From positions 602,605 through 666,604 of the forward strand of contig WMKK01000007.1 of the NCBI GenBank assembly GCA_012295225.1: a stretch of 64,000 nucleotides of DNA. Direction: 5' to 3'. The DNA comes from Ostreococcus mediterraneus (taxonomy: Eukaryota; Chlorophyta; Mamiellophyceae; Mamiellales; Bathycoccaceae). A model generated the notes under the pieces. The model had not been told where the DNA came from and made no database searches. It saw only the letters and a program-made list of their open reading frames with translations. This document shows positions 16,681 to 26,502 of this stretch, piece by piece; positions within the stretch are counted from its first letter, which is position 1, and every line of letters begins with the position of its first letter. The position numbers were made by a program, and so were the translations under genes.

Positions 16681-17670
16681 ATGATTAATCATCACGATGA
16701 TGATGATTCGTCGTCGCTTTTCGTACCTTGCGCGCCAGCGAGCGCGGCGTCGTGCGGCATCATCCCCACCCACGCGCGCACCATCGACACCGTTCTCCGA
16801 GGCGGCGTTCGCACACGCATGCTCACCGAAATCGTCGGCGAGAGCGGGTCGGCAAAGTCACATTTGTGTTGTCAGCTCGCGTTGAGCGCGCAGCTCGCGT
16901 TTCCATCCGGCGCCTCTGTGGTGTACGTACACACCGAAGGACCGCCTCCAGTGCGGCGATTACGCGCCCTGGCGACGTCTCAAAGGTTTATAGAGTTATT
17001 CGGAAGCGCGGAGCGCGCGTCGGAGGCGTTGGATCGGGTATACATGGTGAACGCGTTGGGCGACGGGGACTCCATGTTGGACGCGCTCGGGTCGTTGAGC
17101 GCGGCGTTGCGATACCCTGTCGACGCGGAGGCGCCCGTGCGGATGATTATCGTGGATTCCATCGCTGCACCGTTTAGGGACGAGCACGCTGGCACGGTTG
17201 GCGCGGGTGGTGCGTCGTCGTCGTCGTCGTGGGCGTATACGATGCGTCGGGCGGGGACGTTGCACAAGGCGACGATGTTGCTCAAGGAGTACGCGGCTCG
17301 ACACGATTTAGCGTGCGTCGTGACGAATCACGTGGTGGATTCCATGCGCGCGAGCGATGTGAACGGCGCACACGGTGACGAGACTCGCGTTCTGCGTGCG
17401 CTCGGGGAGACGATGACGAGTGGGCGTCGCGTGCTGCCGGCGCTCGGGTTGGCGTGGGGACATTGCGTCAACGCGCGATGTTTCGTGACTCGGCGCGCGA
17501 AACGGCGCGCGGCGACGACAGTCGGTGGCGGGGGTGATGACGGCGTCGGTGGTGTAGGTGACGACGCATCATCGGTCGAGCGCACGTTTCGCGTGGTGTA
17601 TGCGCCGCACTGCGCGCCCGCGGCGGTGGGGTTTGTCATACGAGACGACGGCGCGTGGGGCGCGGAATGA
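16681..17670 (+). CDS. RecA/Rad51-family recombination protein, XRCC3-like
   Basis: Predicted homologous-recombination accessory ATPase in the RAD51-paralogue group. The 329-residue intronless frame has the XRCC3-type core: ILRGG-like segment TVLRGGVRTRMLTEIVGE, Walker A region G53-E-S-G-S-A-K-S60, VVYVHTEG, Walker B VRMIIVDSIAAPFR (about 155-168), and VVTNHVVD, followed by LGLAWGHCVNARCFVTR as in RAD51 paralogues. The Walker A deviates from GxxxxGKT: the Gly before Lys is Ala and Thr is Ser. A Gly-rich insert (VGGGGDDGVGGVGDD) sits near 280. Start 16681 opens with a His/Asp-rich stretch (MINHHDDDDSSS). The short C-terminus lacks other domains. Confidence 0.83.
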   Translation: MINHHDDDDSSSLFVPCAPASAASCGIIPTHARTIDTVLRGGVRTRMLTEIVGESGSAKSHLCCQLALSAQLAFPSGASVVYVHTEGPPPVRRLRALATSQRFIELFGSAERASEALDRVYMVNALGDGDSMLDALGSLSAALRYPVDAEAPVRMIIVDSIAAPFRDEHAGTVGAGGASSSSSWAYTMRRAGTLHKATMLLKEYAARHDLACVVTNHVVDSMRASDVNGAHGDETRVLRALGETMTSGRRVLPALGLAWGHCVNARCFVTRRAKRRAATTVGGGGDDGVGGVGDDASSVERTFRVVYAPHCAPAAVGFVIRDDGAWGAE

Positions 17671-17937
17671 CGGCGCCGAGACGCCGAGCAACGCGAAGGA
17701 ATACGCATGTGTTGAATGATGATCACGCGCACACGAATACTACTAGAAGATACGACACACATAGATTGCATAGCACGCATACGAATGCGCATTAGCACCG
17801 GCGCCATGTAATGCGAGACGAATTGATTGATGACTCGTCGACGACTCCAACAACAGTCAAGCGCGCGCGCGGCTCGTCAGTGTACGACGCACGCCCCCAC
17901 CGCACGCCGCCGTGGCGCGCGCAGCGCAGCGCAAAAC

Positions 17938-19341
17938 ATGTCCACGACATCGTGTGCCCGCGCCGAACGCGATCGTTGGAGCTCGATCGACGCCCTCGTG
18001 CACCGTGAAGGGAGATTTGTTGGACCTGGTTTCTCACCCGGCGACGCATGTGCGAGCATCCTGCGCGAGCACGTGCGCGTGCTCGTCGTCGGCGCCGGCG
18101 GGCTTGGATGCGAGCTTTTAAAGGGATTAGGTGCGCGTCAGCCTCGGCCTCGGCGTCGCGTCTCGAGCGCGTGGTGTATGCGTTTTCTGTGTTCGCGCGA
18201 CTAACTACCTCTTCGTTTCAAACCCGCCGTAGCCCTGAGCGGATTTACGACGATGGACGTGATTGACATGGACACCATCGACGTGACAAACTTGAATCGT
18301 CAATTTTTATTCAGCACTGCGGACGTGGGCGGGTCAAAGGCGGTGTGCGCGGCGAAAGCGATTGAGGCGCGCGTTCGCGGGTGCGCGGTGACGCCGCACC
18401 ACGCGCGCATCGAAGACAAACCGGATGAATGGTACAAGCAATTTGACATCATAGCCTTGGGTTTGGATTCGCTCGAAGCGCGAGCATATATCAATAGCGT
18501 GTGTTGCGGGTTTTTAGAGTTTGATGGCGAGGGAAATGTGGATCCTACGACGATTAAAGCACTCGTGGATGGCGGTACCGAGGGATTTAAAGGACACGCG
18601 CGGGTGATTATTCCTGGGATAACGCCATGTTTTCATTGTACCATGTGGTTATTTCCGCCACAGACGACGTTTCCCTTGTGTACTTTGGCGGAAACGCCGA
18701 GAAATGCAGCGCACTGTATTGAGTATGCGAAACTAATTCAATGGCCCGCCGAACGCCACGGGGAGACGTTTGACGCCGACGACGTTGAGCACATGACTTG
18801 GGTGTACAATAAAGCTCTGAAGCGCGCACAAACGTTTGGTATTATTGGTGTGACGTATGCGCATACACAAGGTGTGACGAAAAACATCATTCCCGCAATT
18901 CCAAGCACGAATGCCATCGTCGCCGCGGCGTGCGTCATTGAGACGTTGAAGATGGCGACGATGTGCGCCAAAGGTATGAACAATTACATGATGTACGTTG
19001 GTACTGACGGTGTGTACTCACACACGGTGGAATATGAAAAAGATTCATCGTGCATGATGTGTTCGCCTGGTATCGCGCATCAGATGAGCTTAAACGCCAC
19101 ACTTGAAGACTTTATGACATCTATCGTCGCCGCTCACGCCGACGCGTTGAGCGCGCCGAGCGTGAGCTTTGGTGACAAAAATTTGTACATTCGTGGCATC
19201 CTCGAAGCAGAGTTTGCGGACAATCTCACCCGTCGCATGTACGACTTGATGGATGAACGAACAGATGGATTGCTGATTATAAATGATAAAAAGTTGAAGC
19301 GTACCGCCATGCGCGTGCGTCTGTCGCTCTCGATGGAATGA
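17938..19341 (+). CDS. UBA3: UBA3: catalytic subunit of the NEDD8-activating enzyme
   Basis: Activates the ubiquitin-like protein NEDD8/RUB1 together with an APPBP1/AXR1 partner, for cullin neddylation. Exon 1 (17938-18130) ends in the adenylation motif LVVGAGGLGCELLKGL. A 102-bp phase-1 intron (18131-18232; donor GTGCGT, branch-like CTAAC at 18201, acceptor CCGTAG) follows. Exon 2 (18233-19341) continues SGFTTMDVIDMDTIDVTNLN with NRQFLF, and the catalytic-Cys loop FPLCTLAETPRNAAHC (Cys near residue 212), which is the UBA3 version of the E1 active site. A short ubiquitin-fold-like C-terminus closes the protein. Spliced length is 433 residues, normal for the family. An upstream in-frame ATG (17827) would add a basic extension with no homology. 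Confidence 0.93.
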
Positions 19342-19414
19342 GTCGAGTTGATGTTATGCGAGCATGTGTAAATTTGAAATTAAATTGTACTACTGATTGA
19401 CTACGCATTCGCGC

Positions 19415-21847
19415 TTAATTCGTGTCGTCGTAATCGCCAAGCAATTTCTCCTTGATGAGCTTTAATTGCGCCTTGTCGACTCCGAGTTTTTCGCGCTTCT
19501 TGATGATGTCTTCGTCTTCGTTGCTGACTTTTTTATCCTCCTCCTTGTCTTCATCTTCTTTGTCCTTCTTCTTATCTTCATTATCATCGTCGTCGTCGTT
19601 GTCGTCGTCATTATCGGCGTCGTTTTCCTTCTCTCCTTCGTCTACCTTCTGTTGCGCGACTTTAACGGTTTCAACCGCGCCTGTTTCGCTCACCGTCACC
19701 TGCGAATCCAACGTCGTCGTCGTCGTCGTCGGCGACATCTCCCTCACGGATTCATTCTCACCCACCTTCGACTCTACACCCTCCACATCGTCAATCGTCG
19801 TCGCGTTGAGCGTTGTCATGTTGAGCATCGTCATTACCGTCGTCGCGTTATCCATCATCGCATCCGTATTGTTTGCCGCGACGTCACCCGTCTCCGTCGC
19901 GTTACCACTCGGCAACGCCAATTGTGCCGCCGTAGCCTTCTCAAACAACTCCACTTCGTCAACCTTGTAGAAATCATGACTACCCAAGCGACAGCAGAAG
20001 ATACCCATGCGTAGCTGCTCGGTTGTTTTCGCCTGCGAGTACGTCGTGACGCCAATCACGGTTTCGAAATGAATAAACTTTACGTCTCGAACGCTCGACA
20101 GCGCCGCCGCGACGTCGTCGAGCGTCGCGAGCGCGTCGCTCCCCAAAGACACGCTTTGCGCCGCGAGGAATTCTCTGTTTCGCGCCGGTACACACTCGTC
20201 ACCATCGTCTTCGTTTGTGTCGCCAGACTTGAAACACATTGCGTACTCACTCGGAATGTCCCGCGTCTTTAAAAAGGAGCCATTCGGTGGCACCGATACC
20301 CGACGCGCGTTGTCCCGCGTCACCACTCCCGCCGGCATGCTCGGGTTCCTCAAGAATGAATATTCGCGATACTCCTGAGTAAATTTTGCGCCATACGGTT
20401 CCATAGCCATGACGTGATCGGCGGGGCAGATGAACGGCAGACGCAACATCGATCCCGGAAAGACGCCGGCGTGTGGGAACCACACGCGGTCCAATCCGCA
20501 AAAGAATGGCGGAAGAATCAACACGCGTCCGAGCTTCTTCGCGATTGCATTCGCCTCATAGAGCTGTTTAATTTGATGTTGCACCATGCGCATGTGCTCT
20601 TTGAGCACCGGGTCGCCTTCTTTCAATGGGGGCATGGATTTGGTTTTCGTGTTCGGATGTCCGAGCGCCGCGAAATCATCCAACGCGACGTCGGCGAGCA
20701 CGCGAGGCGTGTATGACATAAACTTTTGCTCAAAGTACTCAGGGGTATCGCGGTCACCCAACCATTGGTTCGCTTCTCGAATACGGTTACGCTTACCAGG
20801 CGTGCCTTCGTACTGGAATGTCGCGTGTAACGCGTACGGCTTCACCTTCAAGTGCTCGGGAAGACGTTGGGTGAAAAACGTGTGCCCGTTATTAAAGAGT
20901 GCCACCGGGAGCGCGCCGAGTTGCACTTTGCCATCATACCCAGCCCCGACGCCCGAACCATCTGGAGAAGATTGACATCCTCGACGCATCAAGTTGTTGA
21001 ATTCCGCCTGGTCCCAAAGCTTGTCATCTTTTTCTAAATTTCGCACCCATTCGTCGGTGAGCGCTTGCGATCCCTTGGTCGAACGAAACCACATCATACC
21101 AATATTCGCCGTACCCCCACACGGATGCTCTTGCAAGCCTTCATCATCTACCCTAAACTGCGCCTGTCTTTCCGTTCTGTGCGTGCTGTTGGATAAGTTA
21201 TCCGAGCTCACTAAAATATCCGCCGACGGGTATCGTCGAAAGAATGGAATTGGATTTCTCATCCACGCCACGTCAATGTCCGAAATCAACACATCCACGC
21301 CGGATTTCGTGAAATCATTAATCAATCGAATCTTATCCCGCCCCATCTTGTGAAACGTCGGCGTGCCCCATCCGAAATCCCTCTTCACGGCGCCCGCATC
21401 GATCGTTTTCGATCCCATGAGCCACGAGTTGACGCCGATTTTCCTCAGCGCTTCGTACAAATCCTCATCCATCGCGCCGACAATGTAATTCTTCACCCCG
21501 AGCGCCTCGAGATGGTTCACCCAGTTCATAGCAAAGTCAAAGTAATGAAAATTCGCCCACGTGACGATGATTGCGTGTTCGATGGCGATGCGTTCGATGA
21601 GCTCCAGGCTCACGCCCGTGCTCATGTGATGCCGGTGCGTGGGCGAGCTCAACCCCGAGTGCGACATGAACGGCAGCGATCGCAGCGCTCGACGCGGCGC
21701 CACCGCACGAAGCACATCACCTTCACCCACCGCGCGCGCCTCCACCGTCGCTCGCGCGCCCACCGGCGCAGGCGCGCACGCCAACAGCGCGAACACCATG
21801 ACCATCATCGTCAACGCCATCCGCATCGCCGCGCCCACGTCGCGCAT
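19415..21847 (-). CDS. Type II membrane glycosyltransferase, GT77-like (nucleotide-diphospho-sugar transferase)
   Basis: Predicted Golgi glycosyltransferase related to plant arabinosyl/xylosyl GT77 enzymes (RRA/XEG113/RGXT type). Of 810 residues, the first ~35 hold a signal anchor (ALTMMVMVFALLACAPAPVG). The catalytic core (about 90-400) has IIVTWANFHYFDFAMNW, the DxD-containing strand VLISDIDVAWMRNPIPFF, and GTANIGMMWFRSTKGSQAL, in the order seen in the Nucleotid_trans family. A second conserved region has LILPPFFCGLDRVWFP. The last ~130 residues are low-complexity: Thr/Asn-rich, then a long Asp/Glu/Lys run (DDDNDDDDDNEDKKKDKEDE). The start at 21847 keeps the anchor near the N-terminus. The frame stays open upstream, but there it is only Arg-rich. 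The acceptor and the sugar are unknown. Confidence 0.85.
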   Translation of the reverse strand: MRDVGAAMRMALTMMVMVFALLACAPAPVGARATVEARAVGEGDVLRAVAPRRALRSLPFMSHSGLSSPTHRHHMSTGVSLELIERIAIEHAIIVTWANFHYFDFAMNWVNHLEALGVKNYIVGAMDEDLYEALRKIGVNSWLMGSKTIDAGAVKRDFGWGTPTFHKMGRDKIRLINDFTKSGVDVLISDIDVAWMRNPIPFFRRYPSADILVSSDNLSNSTHRTERQAQFRVDDEGLQEHPCGGTANIGMMWFRSTKGSQALTDEWVRNLEKDDKLWDQAEFNNLMRRGCQSSPDGSGVGAGYDGKVQLGALPVALFNNGHTFFTQRLPEHLKVKPYALHATFQYEGTPGKRNRIREANQWLGDRDTPEYFEQKFMSYTPRVLADVALDDFAALGHPNTKTKSMPPLKEGDPVLKEHMRMVQHQIKQLYEANAIAKKLGRVLILPPFFCGLDRVWFPHAGVFPGSMLRLPFICPADHVMAMEPYGAKFTQEYREYSFLRNPSMPAGVVTRDNARRVSVPPNGSFLKTRDIPSEYAMCFKSGDTNEDDGDECVPARNREFLAAQSVSLGSDALATLDDVAAALSSVRDVKFIHFETVIGVTTYSQAKTTEQLRMGIFCCRLGSHDFYKVDEVELFEKATAAQLALPSGNATETGDVAANNTDAMMDNATTVMTMLNMTTLNATTIDDVEGVESKVGENESVREMSPTTTTTTLDSQVTVSETGAVETVKVAQQKVDEGEKENDADNDDDNDDDDDNEDKKKDKEDEDKEEDKKVSNEDEDIIKKREKLGVDKAQLKLIKEKLLGDYDDTN

Positions 21848-22185
21848 CACGCGCGCCGCCACACCCCACGATCGCGCGCAACGTCGCCCTCGCCGTCGTC
21901 CTCGCGTCGCTCTCCCGCGTGAGATCCTCGCGCGGCGCCCTCGTCGTCGACGGCGGACGCGTTGCGTTGCGTTGTGACGTGATGTGTTATCCGCACGGGC
22001 GACGACGCCGCGCATCGCGCTCGCGTCGCCGTCGCCGCCGCCCTCGCACCGACGCCTCGCGCGCGCCTCGCACCATCGCATCGCGCCGTCGTTCGGACGA
22101 CGCTCGTCCACGAACGCGCGCGGTCGTCGACGCAAAGTCAACGCGCACATCGCGTCAGACATCGCCGCGCGCCAACCGCAACGAA
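21848..22185. other. Divergent spacer between the glycosyltransferase and GTPase genes
   Basis: 338 bp between two start codons on opposite strands; it probably holds both promoters. It is CG-rich with CGTCGC/CGCCGTC words. Reading frames remain open across it on both strands, but translate only into Arg/Ser/Ala-rich sequence with no homology. Confidence 0.5.
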
Positions 22186-23325
22186 ATGCTCCGCGCGTCG
22201 ACGTCCACGACGTGCCGCTCGTGGACGCTTCGCGCGTCGCGATGCGCGGCGCGATTCGCGCTGTCGCCGCGCTCCGCGCGCGCCGTCGTCGGGCGCGGTG
22301 CGAGGCGAATCGCGACGACGCACGCCGCCGCCGCCGGCGCCGCCGGGGGACAATCATCATCGTCGCCGCCCGGGTCGCGCGCCGTGCGCGACGCGGCGCC
22401 GCTCGTGGACGTGGATGAAGACGCGCGAGGTCGCGCTCGGGCTGGGAACGTGCGGCTGGTGCAGTGGTACCCGGGGCACATTGCGCGCGCGGAGCGATTG
22501 TTGAAGGAGCAGCTCAAAGGCGTGGACGCCGTCGTGGAGGTTCGGGACATTCGGCTTCCGTTGTCCACGACGCACCCGGAGATTGGCGCGTGGTGCGGGG
22601 AGAAGACGCGGGTGATTGTGTTGAATCGCGCGGATATGGTGAGCGATATGGAGCGCGCGCGGTGGGTGAGTTATTTAAAGTCTATTGGGGAGACGGTGGT
22701 GCTCACCGACGCTCGGGCGGGGAAAGGGGTGCGGAAAGTGAAAGAGTTGGCGTTGGCTATGAGCGAGGAAATTAATGCGAAACGCGCGGCGAAGGGGCTG
22801 TTGCCTCGGCCAGTGCGTGCGGCGGTGATTGGGTACCCGAATGTGGGGAAGAGCGCGCTGATTAATAGATTGGTGGGCAAGGCGGCGTGCGCGAGCGCGC
22901 CTCGACCGGGGGTGACGCGAGACTTGCGTTGGGTGCGCATCGGTGGGGATTTGGATCTGTTGGACGCTCCTGGGGTGTTACCCGCACGTTTACACGATCA
23001 ACGCGCGGCGTCGAGGTTGGCCATGGCGAATGATATCGGTGAGGCGTCGTATATTACGAGCGCCATGGCGGCGGCGATGGTGGAGGAGCTCAAGCGGTTG
23101 GAGACGTGGTCGATTATCAAGCCGGCGCTTGTGAAGCGTTTCAAGCTCGACAACTTAAAATTAGACATTGATAAGATGAGTGGAGAGGAATTTGTGAAGA
23201 GATTTGCCGATAAGACGTGCGGTGGAGATGAAGAACGCGCCGGGACGCGTATGTTGAATGATTATCGCGGAGGACACATTGGGAATTTTTGTTTGGAGCT
23301 TCCGCCGCATCGGGAGAAAAACTAA
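22186..23325 (+). CDS. Circularly permuted GTPase, RbgA/MTG1 family (organelle ribosome biogenesis)
   Basis: GTPases of this family assist assembly of the large subunit of bacterial-type ribosomes. The G motifs occur in permuted order: G4-like LNRAD (near 145), then G5, then the P-loop GYPNVGKSALINRL (near 215), then RPGVTRD, then DAPGVLPAR (G3). The N-terminal signature WYPGHIARAERLLKE is diagnostic for RbgA/YlqF. The preceding ~85 residues are rich in Arg, Ser and Ala and almost free of acidic residues until VDVDED, as in a plastid or mitochondrial transit peptide. Total length is 379. The start ATG at 22186 gives that peptide; the longer open frame upstream is discarded. Which organelle it serves cannot be decided by eye. 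Confidence 0.9.
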   Translation: MLRASTSTTCRSWTLRASRCAARFALSPRSARAVVGRGARRIATTHAAAAGAAGGQSSSSPPGSRAVRDAAPLVDVDEDARGRARAGNVRLVQWYPGHIARAERLLKEQLKGVDAVVEVRDIRLPLSTTHPEIGAWCGEKTRVIVLNRADMVSDMERARWVSYLKSIGETVVLTDARAGKGVRKVKELALAMSEEINAKRAAKGLLPRPVRAAVIGYPNVGKSALINRLVGKAACASAPRPGVTRDLRWVRIGGDLDLLDAPGVLPARLHDQRAASRLAMANDIGEASYITSAMAAAMVEELKRLETWSIIKPALVKRFKLDNLKLDIDKMSGEEFVKRFADKTCGGDEERAGTRMLNDYRGGHIGNFCLELPPHREKN

Positions 23326-23447
23326 AACGCCAACGCTCGCTGTATACCATTTACTACGTAGTATGGATTTTTTGTAACACGCAACCGTATAAAATCATTT
23401 ATTGATTTGAACGCTACAGGGTACCTAGGAGGAGCTAATGTGTTTTT

Positions 23448-24746
23448 TCACCATTGTTCGCCAACGTTTTCGTCGCGCATTTTCCTCCCGCGACGGGTTC
23501 GAGACTTCATAAATCTCGTCGGCGAAAACGGCGCAATGTTAATGTCACTCTTACCTCGTGTGATTAACTGCGTGATGATTTCACCAGTCACGGGAGACCA
23601 TAAAATGCCCCAGCAATTATGCGCGGTGGCCATGTACGCGCCCTCGATTCCATCCACTGGGCCGAGAATCGGAATCGCGTCTGGCGCGCACGGTCTCATG
23701 CACGCTTGCGTTGTATGTGGCTGTTTATCGCCACCACCGATAGATTTTGACATCCCACCGAAACTACGCATCGCTGCAGCGACACGACTTGGGTCTTCTA
23801 CAATCTTGTCGCTTCTATCGCAATCGCCGCCCGGTAAAAGACGCTTTTCGTCCACGTACACCGAACCGCCGATGCCACACAAATACACTTCGCCGTTGGA
23901 CCTCGGATACACCTCCAAATGACACCCATTTTCGTCCTCACCACAGAACAGAGCAGCGGGTTCGCGCATCACGGCTTCGTTCGCCTCGTACACGACGCTC
24001 GTGCTCCGAATACCAGTCATGGGGACGTCGATGTCAAACCATTCAGACGCGCGCGTGCTCCACGGCCCCATGGCGACCACGACATCGTCCCCAGCCACGA
24101 CAGTCGTTTCGCCAGTGTTCTCATCTCGCACAATTAACCCACGCACTTTATCTTTCGCGTCTTCATCCACGAATGCGACGCCAGTGACTTCTCCAGTGAC
24201 GCTCTTCGCGCCGAGCTCGAGCGCCGCGGCGTGGAGCTTCACGCACAGCTCCTTCGGCGTCACCTGCGCCGTGCCGTCTGGACCATCCATAAGTCGGCAC
24301 ATTTGAATGTCCCCATCGAGCCAAGACACGATGGGCTCGGGAGGGGCTAAAGATTCCCCTCCGAGCACGCTCAAGGTGGGAATCTTGCGGTACGTTTCGA
24401 GCCCGAGCGTCTTTGCGAGCTCTTCGTGCAACGCAAACGAACGCTTATGCAAAGGCTCAGTGCTCGTGCCGTCGCCCCAGTCGCGGGCAAGAAATCCACC
24501 GGCTTTGCCTGACGCCGCGCTGGCGACGTGGGGCATGCGCTCGACGAGCACGACGTCGACGAGGCCGGACTTTTGGAGAAAGTAAGCGCACGAGCACGCG
24601 ACGAGACCGCCCCCAGCGATGGCGACCGTGCGCTTGGATTCGGGCGTGGGCAAGGCGGCCATCGCAATCGGACTTTTCTTCTTCGTGGACGCGCGTCGGT
24701 GATGGGTGCGTGCGTGCGTGCAGAAAAGCGGCGCTGAGGCGAGCAT
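23448..24746 (-). CDS. FAD-dependent oxidoreductase, DAO superfamily (possibly organelle-targeted)
   Basis: Predicted flavoenzyme of the D-amino-acid-oxidase-like group, similar in plan to the TDA3/FOXRED-like proteins; the substrate is not predictable. The dinucleotide fold starts TVAIAGGGLVACSCAYFLQK, followed by VVLVERMPHVASAASGKAGG, a usual flavin-contact Ser/Gly segment. Other DAO landmarks are VVVAMGPWSTRASEW and, near the end, CMRPCAPDAIPILGP and ATAHNCWGILWSPVTGE, which contact the flavin in homologues. The ATG at 24746 (MLASAPLFCTHARTHH) gives 432 residues and a basic transit-like N-terminus; ATG 24662 (MAALPTPESK) gives 404 and begins just before the FAD fold. The stop of the TAP46 gene, on the same strand, lies 75 bp upstream. 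Confidence 0.85.
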   Translation of the reverse strand: MLASAPLFCTHARTHHRRASTKKKSPIAMAALPTPESKRTVAIAGGGLVACSCAYFLQKSGLVDVVLVERMPHVASAASGKAGGFLARDWGDGTSTEPLHKRSFALHEELAKTLGLETYRKIPTLSVLGGESLAPPEPIVSWLDGDIQMCRLMDGPDGTAQVTPKELCVKLHAAALELGAKSVTGEVTGVAFVDEDAKDKVRGLIVRDENTGETTVVAGDDVVVAMGPWSTRASEWFDIDVPMTGIRSTSVVYEANEAVMREPAALFCGEDENGCHLEVYPRSNGEVYLCGIGGSVYVDEKRLLPGGDCDRSDKIVEDPSRVAAAMRSFGGMSKSIGGGDKQPHTTQACMRPCAPDAIPILGPVDGIEGAYMATAHNCWGILWSPVTGEIITQLITRGKSDINIAPFSPTRFMKSRTRRGRKMRDENVGEQW

Positions 24747-24820
24747 GCTCGCGCGACGACGAGAGGCGACGAATGAAGTCCAACTTTTACATTCAACTCC
24801 ATGGCTACGTAGACTAAGAA

Positions 24821-25852
24821 TCATCCACACGGGCGCAGCTTTGAGTTTCCAGACCCATATGGATTGTCATCTTTAAACGCATCCCACTCACGGGCGCGAT
24901 AGAGCTCCTCGTCTTCGAGTTCTTCTTCTGTTTTGGACGCTCGAACGCGTTCGCGTTCGGCTTCGCGCTCCTGTTCGCGACGTTGACGGTCCATCATGTC
25001 TGCGAATTCAATCTCCCCAGCCTGCTCGACGGTCATCGTAGGTAGAATGTGCGACGGGCGAAACACTTCGCGCGCGAATCGCGTGCGAGGATCGATTTCA
25101 CGCATGACGGTTGACGACGAAGGCACCGTGGATAACGAGCTCACCGCATCCAGGAGCTCGCGCGGCAACGACGCATTCTCCGCCGTTTCTGCCTTCTTCG
25201 CCATCACCGCCGCCGACTCCTCGAGCTCTTCTCTACGCGCTAGCATCTCACATTCCATGCGTAGGGTTGGAAATTCATCTAACGTCTCAATCACCGCGCG
25301 TTCGATGGACAATAACCAAAATTCGCGTTCGAGCGCTTCGTCGTCGTCGCCCTCATCCTTATCCTCGTCACTCTCTACATCATCTTTCATCGCTCTCGCG
25401 CGCGCGATATCCCGTATACGTTCCTCAACATCCTTTTGCCGTCGAAATCGACGGACTTTATCCGCGCGCACGTCTCGTGATCTGCGTCCCGCGTTCGCGT
25501 CCTCCGACGTCGACGTCCGCGACTCCCCAAACATCTCTTCCAAGCACGCCCTCTCGTCCTTCGGCGCCAGCTCGAGCTTCGTGACGGTATCTATAAACCC
25601 TTCATACGCCTCACACGCCCGTCGCACGTCGCCCTCGGCGTGTCGACGCGCGTACGCATCGCCAAGAAGACGTTCGCGAAGCACATACTTGAGCGACGAC
25701 GTGCACACGTCATCCGCGCTCTCGCTGTCGACGGAAATCACCCCGGCCCGGCGCACGGCGTCAGAGAACTCGAGCACGACATCGAGCGGCGCGTTCGCGC
25801 GCGATGCGCGCGCGTACAGCGCCGGTAGCGGTAGCGGCAGCGCGTCCGACAT
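24821..25852 (-). CDS. TAP46: TAP46/TAP42/IGBP1 (alpha4)-family PP2A regulator
   Basis: Binds and stabilises catalytic subunits of PP2A-like phosphatases and acts downstream of TOR in yeast and plants. The 343-residue protein has the helical N-terminal TAP42 domain: LRERLLGDAYARRHAEGDV, then AYEGFIDTVTKLELAPKDE, and RADKVRRFRRQKDVEERI, the basic patch that contacts PP2Ac. An acidic linker (ESDEDKDEGDDDEALERE) and FWLLSIERAVIETLDEF follow. The C-terminus has REVFRPSHILPTMTVEQAGE and ends with ELYRAREWDAFKDDNPYGSGN, the most conserved family signature. Start 25852 matches the N-terminus of homologues (MSDALPLPLPALYARA). The divergent G-patch gene starts only 26 bp away. Confidence 0.92.
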   Translation of the reverse strand: MSDALPLPLPALYARASRANAPLDVVLEFSDAVRRAGVISVDSESADDVCTSSLKYVLRERLLGDAYARRHAEGDVRRACEAYEGFIDTVTKLELAPKDERACLEEMFGESRTSTSEDANAGRRSRDVRADKVRRFRRQKDVEERIRDIARARAMKDDVESDEDKDEGDDDEALEREFWLLSIERAVIETLDEFPTLRMECEMLARREELEESAAVMAKKAETAENASLPRELLDAVSSLSTVPSSSTVMREIDPRTRFAREVFRPSHILPTMTVEQAGEIEFADMMDRQRREQEREAERERVRASKTEEELEDEELYRAREWDAFKDDNPYGSGNSKLRPCG

Positions 25853-25878
25853 GCGGCACCGCGAATGCCTGTGCGTCA

Positions 25879-26409
25879 ATGTCTGACGCTCCGCCGGCGT
25901 CCGTGTCGCCGGCGGCGGGCGCGTCGTCGTCGGCGCCGGCGCCGCGCGATGGACTCGGCGCGCGTCTCCTTCGTAAGGTTGGATACAAGGGTCACGGCGG
26001 GCTCGGCAAGGAGGAGCGCGGACGCGTAGCTCCGATTCAAGTTGCATTGAAACGCGACCGGCGAGGACTCGGGACCGCGCGCGCGTACGCCATCGTCGGT
26101 GACGACGCGAACGGTGACGATACGAAGGCCAAGGCCAAGGCGCACGATGCGTCGTCGGAGAGACGCACCGGCGCGCGCGCGACCGCGACAGATGACGACG
26201 CGGAAGAGGCGCGAGAGGCGAAGCGTTCACGCGCGAGCGTCGAACGCGCGCGCGCGGCTCAAAAAGCCAAACGCGACGCCGATATCGCGCGCACGATGTA
26301 CCGCGCGTTTAAAGATGACGATACTCGCGATGGCTCGGGTGGAGATGCGAATCCACTGTTGAGGACGGGGATGTCTCGATCGAACCCGTTGCGACGTGTG
26401 GCGCGGTGA
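25879..26409 (+). CDS. Small G-patch domain protein
   Basis: G-patch proteins usually activate DEAH-box RNA helicases in splicing or ribosome biogenesis. This 176-residue protein has one G-patch (about 25-66): GLGARLLRKVGYKGHGGLG, then APIQVALKRDRRGLG, with the spaced glycines and aromatic residue of the family. The remainder is Ala/Arg/Asp/Lys-rich and probably helical (AREAKRSRASVERARAAQKA), ending in SRSNPLRRVAR. It has no RRM, zinc finger or other domain, so the partner helicase cannot be inferred. The start ATG at 25879 lies 26 bp from the divergent TAP46 start codon. Confidence 0.78.
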   Translation: MSDAPPASVSPAAGASSSAPAPRDGLGARLLRKVGYKGHGGLGKEERGRVAPIQVALKRDRRGLGTARAYAIVGDDANGDDTKAKAKAHDASSERRTGARATATDDDAEEAREAKRSRASVERARAAQKAKRDADIARTMYRAFKDDDTRDGSGGDANPLLRTGMSRSNPLRRVAR

Positions 26410-26502
26410 GTCGTGAAAAAGTGTATACAATGACATAGAGCTATAGCTACAGTAGATTCGTTGAACAATGATAGAAATAGTGAGAAGAAAATAGTAGATG
26501 CG

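Noticed and set aside
16483-16773. Upstream extension of the CobW-like protein
   Set aside because: The added residues are Arg/His/Val-rich and fill the divergent spacer to XRCC3; homology begins directly at 16482.
21848-22360. Extension of the glycosyltransferase frame upstream of 21847
   Set aside because: It would bury the signal anchor ~170 residues inside an Arg-rich region and run into the divergent GTPase gene.
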